A stretch of DNA of 64,000 bases from Streptomyces sp. NBC_00223 (GTDB taxonomy: Bacteria > Actinomycetota > Actinomycetes > Streptomycetales > Streptomycetaceae). Shown here in pieces: positions 59,671-64,000 of the stretch. Each line of letters starts with the position of its first letter. The first letter of the stretch is position 1. Both the position numbers and the translations under genes were made by a program. The stretch spans positions 1 through 64,000 of the forward strand of contig NZ_CP108109.1 in NCBI RefSeq assembly GCF_036199905.1, read 5' to 3'. The notes under the pieces were generated by a model. That model was not told the origin of the DNA and did not search any database. It worked only from the letters and a program-made list of their open reading frames with translations.

Positions 59671-62600
59671 ATGTTCACAAGGAGCAGACTCTTCCGGGGA
59701 GTTCTGTGCGCCCTGATCGCGGTGCCGGCGGCGGCCGTGCTGCCGCTGGTCACCGGTTCGGGCGCGGCCGCCGCCGATCCGTGCGGATCGGGCATGAACA
59801 AGATCGTCTGTGAGAACTCCAAGCCGGGCACGCCGATGTCCGACTGGTTCTCGCCCAACTCCTACGGAAACGTCCAGGGATTCTCCACGCAGGTCAGCGT
59901 GCAGGCGGGCGACACCGTGCAGTTCAAGGTGCAGTCGCCGATCCCGTACCACGTGGAGGTCTACCGGCTGGGCTACTACGGCGGTGACGGGGCGCGGGAG
60001 ATCTCGACGGCCGCCCAGGCGTCGGCCACCTATCCGGCGAACTTCACCAAGGACGGCACCCCCGGCAGTCCGCCGGACAACACGGTCGTCGACGGGGACG
60101 CGGACGGCAAGCCGCTCAAGTGCAGCACGAACGACACGGGTCTGGTGGACTGCGGCAACTGGCCGGTGACGGCGAGCTGGACGGTGCCCGCCGACGCGGT
60201 CTCGGGGCTGTACATCGCCAACTTCGACCAGACGGACGGCAACGGGGTGATGCCGTACCCGTTCGTGGTGCGCGAGGACTCCAGCCACTCGGACATCGTG
60301 GTGCAGACCAGCGACGAGACCTGGCAGGCGTACAACACCTGGGGCGGCCGCAACCTCTACCAGGGCAACGGTCCTGCCCCGGACGGGCGGGCGTACCAGG
60401 TCAGTTACAACCGGCCGCTGGACATCGGCGGCGACAACGGGGTGTACGGCTCGGAGTTCGAGATGCTGTCGTGGCTGGAGCAGAACGGCTACGACGTGAG
60501 CTATCTGTCCGGCGTGGACGTCTCGACCAGACCCGCGGACCTGGTGAACCACAAGATGTTCATGTCGTCGGGGCACGACGAGTACTGGACCCAGGACCAG
60601 TTCACCAATGTCCTGAACGCCCGGCACGCGGGGCTCAACGAGACGTTCTTCAGCGGCAACGAGGTGTCCTGGAAGACCCGGCTCGCGCCCAGCGTCGACG
60701 GCACGTCCACGGCGAACCGGACCCTGGTCTGCTACAAGGAGACCAAGCTGGAGCTGGGCACGCCGGACGGCATACCGGACCCCGACCCGCAGGTGTGGAC
60801 CGGCGCGTTCCTCGACCCGGGCAGCGCGGTCAAGGGCGAGCCGTTCCAGCCGCAGAACATCCTGACCGGCTCGCTGTTCACGGTGAACGGCTACCGCAGC
60901 GACGCGATCACCGTGCCGGGCGCCTACGCCAAGCTGCGGCTGTGGCGCAACACCACGGTGGCGAATCTGGCGGCCAACCAGACCGCGACCTTCCCGGTGG
61001 GCACGCTGGGCTACGAGTGGGACAGCGACCTGGCGACCAGCACCCGGCCGGCCGGGCAGATCGACCTGTCCTCGACGACGGTCGACATCACCGACGGCAA
61101 GGTGCGGCTGGACTACGGCAACACTTACGGCAACGGCACGATGACGCACAGTCTGGTGGCCTTCCGCGACCAGACCTCGCACGCGCTGGTCTTCGGCTCG
61201 GGGACCGTGCAGTGGTCGTGGGGTCTGACCAATGTGCCGACCAGCGACCCGGCCGCGGCGGTGGTGACCGCGGACAAGCGGATGCAGCAGGCCACGGTGA
61301 ACATCCTCGCGGACATGGGCATCCAGCCCAGGACGCCGCAGAGCGGCCTGGTCGCGGCCACCGCCTCCACCGACACGGTGGGCCCGGCGGTCACCGTGAC
61401 CAGTCCGGGCCTCGGGGCCACCGCGCCCGCGCTGCGGCCGGTGACCGTCACCGGCACGGCGTCCGACACCGGCGGTGTGGTCGCCCGGGTCGAGGTGTCC
61501 ACGGACGGCGGTACGACCTGGCATCCCGCGACCGGCCTGGCGTCGTGGAACTACACTTGGACGCCGACGGTCCCCGGCACCGTGCAGATCAAGGTGCGGG
61601 CGGTCGACGACAGCGTCAACATCGGCGCCACCACCACGATCCCGCTGACCGTGGGCCCGCAGCAGTGCCCGTGCACGGTCTGGCCCGCAACGGCGGTCCC
61701 CACCCATGTCAACGGCGGTGACGGCGGCGCGGTCGAACTCGGCGTCAAGATCCGCACCACCACGAACGGTTCGGTCACCGGTATCCGCTTCTACAAGTCG
61801 CCCGCCAACACCGGGACGCACACCGGCAGTCTGTGGACGGCCTCGGGCCATCTGCTGGCGACGGGCACCTTCACCAACGAGACGGCGTCGGGCTGGCAGC
61901 AGATGAACTTCGCCACGCCGGTGCCGGTCAAGCCCAACACCACGTATGTGGCCTCGTACTTCGCGCCCAACGGCGGATACTCCTACGACGGCGACTACTT
62001 CACCGGCGGCGACGCCGGGCTCGCCCCGCTGACCGCGCTCAGGTCAGGCTCCGACGGCGGCAACGGCCTGTACCACTACGGCTCCTCCGGCGGCTTCCCG
62101 AGCTCGGAGTCCTCGGGCAGCAACTACTGGGTGGACGCGGTGATGGACACCGCCTCGGCCAGTACGGTGCCGCCGGCGGTCACCAGCACCTCGCCGACCT
62201 CGGGCGCCGTGAACGTGCCGATCACCGCGCCGGTCACGGCCGTCTTCAGCGAGGGCCTGGACGCGGACACGCTGGCCTTCACGCTCAAGGACGCCGACGG
62301 GGACAACGTGCCGGGCGTCACGACCTTCGGCGCAGCCAACAGCGTGACCTTCACCCCGTCCAGCCAACTCGGCCTGAACACCACCTACACGGCCTCCGTA
62401 CAGGCGGACGACCTGTGGGGCAACTCGATGGACGAGCCCACCGCCTGGAGCTTCCGCACCAGCGCGACCCCGCCCGCGGTGACCTGCCCGTGCACCCTGT
62501 GGGGCAACTCCACGGTGCCGGCCACCACCGACATGACCGGCGACCCCAACCCGGTCGAGCTGGGCACCCGGTTCACCTCGGCGGTCAGCGGCTACATCAC

Positions 62601-63018
62601 CGGCGTCACCTTCTACAAGGGCGCGGGCAACACCGGGACGCACACCGGCAGCCTGTGGTCCGACGCCGGGACGCTGCTGGCCACCGGCACGTTCTCCAGC
62701 GAGACCGCGACCGGCTGGCAGCTGCTGTCCTTCGGCACCCCCGTGCCGATCACCGCGGGCACCAGGTACGTGGTGTCCTACCACGCGCCCAACGGCAACT
62801 ACGCGGTCGACGGCGGGTACTTCGCCGGCGCCCACCAGTCGTATCCGCTGACGGCCACCCCCGACACCGCGGGCAGCCCCAACGGCCTGTACGCGTACGG
62901 CGCCGGCAGTGCCTTCCCGAACGCCGGTTACGGGTCGGCGAACTACTGGGTGGCGCCGATCTTCAGCACGACCCTGCCGCCCGCACAGTCGGACGGCACG
63001 ACCACGGAAATCCACTAG
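59671..63018 (+). CDS. Large secreted multidomain protein with DMFase-like and DUF4082 domains
   Basis: 1115 aa. Signal peptide (residues 1-36, cleavage near GAAAADP). Residues about 45-560 form the N,N-dimethylformamidase-like large domain (YHVEVYRLGYYGGDGAREI, YNTWGGRNLYQG, MSSGHDEYWT). An Ig-like domain follows (VTVTSPGLGAT, VEVSTDGGTTWHP). Two DUF4082 domains start with CPCTVWP and CPCTLWGN and each contain a FYKxxxNTGTHTGSLW motif. An SbsA-type Ig domain (TSPTSGAVNVPITAPVTAVF) lies between them. This architecture is recurrent in Streptomyces polysaccharide loci. Probably a surface or matrix protein; enzyme activity is unproven. Confidence 0.88.
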   Translation: MFTRSRLFRGVLCALIAVPAAAVLPLVTGSGAAAADPCGSGMNKIVCENSKPGTPMSDWFSPNSYGNVQGFSTQVSVQAGDTVQFKVQSPIPYHVEVYRLGYYGGDGAREISTAAQASATYPANFTKDGTPGSPPDNTVVDGDADGKPLKCSTNDTGLVDCGNWPVTASWTVPADAVSGLYIANFDQTDGNGVMPYPFVVREDSSHSDIVVQTSDETWQAYNTWGGRNLYQGNGPAPDGRAYQVSYNRPLDIGGDNGVYGSEFEMLSWLEQNGYDVSYLSGVDVSTRPADLVNHKMFMSSGHDEYWTQDQFTNVLNARHAGLNETFFSGNEVSWKTRLAPSVDGTSTANRTLVCYKETKLELGTPDGIPDPDPQVWTGAFLDPGSAVKGEPFQPQNILTGSLFTVNGYRSDAITVPGAYAKLRLWRNTTVANLAANQTATFPVGTLGYEWDSDLATSTRPAGQIDLSSTTVDITDGKVRLDYGNTYGNGTMTHSLVAFRDQTSHALVFGSGTVQWSWGLTNVPTSDPAAAVVTADKRMQQATVNILADMGIQPRTPQSGLVAATASTDTVGPAVTVTSPGLGATAPALRPVTVTGTASDTGGVVARVEVSTDGGTTWHPATGLASWNYTWTPTVPGTVQIKVRAVDDSVNIGATTTIPLTVGPQQCPCTVWPATAVPTHVNGGDGGAVELGVKIRTTTNGSVTGIRFYKSPANTGTHTGSLWTASGHLLATGTFTNETASGWQQMNFATPVPVKPNTTYVASYFAPNGGYSYDGDYFTGGDAGLAPLTALRSGSDGGNGLYHYGSSGGFPSSESSGSNYWVDAVMDTASASTVPPAVTSTSPTSGAVNVPITAPVTAVFSEGLDADTLAFTLKDADGDNVPGVTTFGAANSVTFTPSSQLGLNTTYTASVQADDLWGNSMDEPTAWSFRTSATPPAVTCPCTLWGNSTVPATTDMTGDPNPVELGTRFTSAVSGYITGVTFYKGAGNTGTHTGSLWSDAGTLLATGTFSSETATGWQLLSFGTPVPITAGTRYVVSYHAPNGNYAVDGGYFAGAHQSYPLTATPDTAGSPNGLYAYGAGSAFPNAGYGSANYWVAPIFSTTLPPAQSDGTTTEIH

Positions 63019-63028
63019 GCGACACCGG

Positions 63029-64000
63029 ATGGGCAGCGCATCGATGAGCAGTGTCAGCGTCGTGATCCCCTGTTACAAGTACGGCCACTTCCTCGCCGAC
63101 TGCGTACGCAGTGTGCTGGACGAGCAGCCGGGGCTCGACGTACGGGTGCTGATCATCGACGACGCCTCGCCCGACGACTCGGCGGAGGCCGCCCGCGCGC
63201 TGGCGGCCTCCGACCCGAGGATCGAGGTGCGGGTGCACGCCCGCAACCAGGGGCACATCGCCACCTACAACGAGGGCCTGCTGGAGTGGGCCGACGGGGA
63301 CTACGCCGTCCTGCTCTCCGCGGACGACCGGCTGGTGCCGGGCGCGCTGGTACGGGCGGCCGCGCTCCTGGACGCCCACCCGGAGGCCGGTTTCTGCTAC
63401 GGCAGGCCGCTGCGCTTCACGCACGGCGGCCCGCTGCCCAAGGCCCGTACCCGGAGCGCCGGTTCGGTGGTCTACCCGGGCCGCTGGTGGCTGGAGCGCC
63501 GCTTCCGCGAGGGCACCGGCTGCATCACCTCTCCTGAGGTCGTGGTCCGTACCTCCCTCCAGCGGAAGGTCGGGGGCTACGACCCGAAGCTGCCGCACGC
63601 GGGCGACATCGAGATGTGGATGCGGCTGGCCGCGCACGCCGACGTCGGGTACGTACGCGGGGCGGACCAGGCGTTCTACCGGGTGCACGGCGCGAACATG
63701 TCCACCACGGACTTCGGCGGCCAGCTGGACGACCTGCGGCAGCGGCGGGTCGCCTTCGAGTCGGTGCTCGACAAGTGCGGCGAACTGCTGCCCGCCGAGC
63801 GGCTCGCCGAGACCGTGCACACCCGGCTGGCCCGGTTCGCGCTGCGCCGGGCCTACCGGGCGTACGACCGGGGGCGCACCGAGGTGGTGCCCGTGGACGA
63901 GCTGGTGGAGTTCGCCCGGGAGTGCCTGCCGGGCTTCGCCGCGCTGCCGGAGTACCGGGCGCTGCGGCTGCGGCGGCGGATCGGCGCCCGCGCGATGCCG
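63029..64000 (+). CDS. Family 2 glycosyltransferase, cut by the window end
   Basis: ATG 63029 (or 63044) opens a frame with no stop to 64000 (324 codons seen). GT-A motifs: SVVIPCYKYGHFLADCVRSV, VLIIDDASPDDS, ARNQGHIATYNEGL and LLSADDRLVPGAL with the DxD-like element, then the acceptor-side MWMRLAAHADVGYVRG. It probably transfers the cluster's sugar to a glycan or protein. Starts 11 bases after the secreted protein gene. Confidence 0.9.
   Translation, partial: MGSASMSSVSVVIPCYKYGHFLADCVRSVLDEQPGLDVRVLIIDDASPDDSAEAARALAASDPRIEVRVHARNQGHIATYNEGLLEWADGDYAVLLSADDRLVPGALVRAAALLDAHPEAGFCYGRPLRFTHGGPLPKARTRSAGSVVYPGRWWLERRFREGTGCITSPEVVVRTSLQRKVGGYDPKLPHAGDIEMWMRLAAHADVGYVRGADQAFYRVHGANMSTTDFGGQLDDLRQRRVAFESVLDKCGELLPAERLAETVHTRLARFALRRAYRAYDRGRTEVVPVDELVEFARECLPGFAALPEYRALRLRRRIGARAMP

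Noticed and set aside
59635-61851. Minus-strand frame of 738 codons opposite the secreted protein
   Set aside because: Val/Arg/His-rich shadow; the + strand has clear domains and a signal peptide.
13311-64000. CRISPR arrays, rRNA or tRNA genes
   Set aside because: No regularly spaced direct repeats with unique spacers and no rRNA or complete tRNA patterns were seen by eye.

Overview
The window is high-GC actinomycete DNA with strong GC3 bias, GTG starts and ATGA/GTGA gene overlaps. It most resembles Streptomyces or a close relative (Streptomycetaceae). The decisive evidence is at the left edge. Bases 1-357 are a run of GC-rich palindromes with three-base loops, TTC or TGC on the + strand and so GAA or GCA on the minus strand. 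This is the architecture of Streptomyces telomeres. A tpg-tap pair (terminal protein and telomere-associated protein) lies 6.5-9.5 kb inside. I read the window as the left end of a linear chromosome or large linear plasmid. The telomere does not look like the archetypal one.

Layout. 1-10.2 kb is the replicon-end module: telomere palindromes, an HA-domain helicase, a ParB-like gene behind a structured leader that can hide its ribosome binding site, a frameshifted GIY-YIG-like gene, and a minus-strand operon (small unknown gene, tap, tpg) with a clear promoter. 10.2-24.4 kb is a worn accessory zone. It holds several frameshifted genes (an unknown family, an HATPase, an XRE-type regulator), a Ski2-like helicase with a zinc ribbon and an odd C-terminus, two IS3-family elements, and the remains of a Tn7/Tn5053-type module (tniB tail, tniQ, endonuclease VII-like gene). 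One IS3 element begins its right flank inside tniB.

24.8-42 kb is ordinary chromosomal-arm content: a methyltransferase, an SDR-DUF2867 fusion, small zinc-ribbon and DUF proteins, an N-methyltryptophan oxidase-like enzyme, a membrane thioredoxin-like protein, a nicotinamidase, a SpoIIE phosphatase, a SecA-like protein that has lost its Walker A motif, a DUF1275 membrane protein and a colicin-immunity-like small protein. It ends with one minus-strand operon (binding protein, two permeases, ATPase, creatininase-family enzyme, GntR regulator) that probably imports and processes one amide-type compound. A 26-bp palindrome over a candidate promoter upstream is the likely operator.

42.6-43.65 kb is a 1-kb non-coding tract with degenerate short-hairpin repeats. 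43.65-53.7 kb carries two related membrane proteins with a shared C-terminal zinc motif, a DeoR regulator divergent from an MFS transporter, a cyclophilin, a beta-propeller lipid- or membrane-anchored protein, a second MFS transporter and a glycosyltransferase. 54.2-64 kb is a sugar/polysaccharide cluster with overlapping genes: Gfo/Idh dehydrogenase, SDR epimerase, DegT aminotransferase, left-handed beta-helix acyltransferase, second DegT aminotransferase, a large secreted multidomain protein and a glycosyltransferase cut by the window end. Together they look able to make an N-acylated amino sugar and export or decorate a surface glycan.
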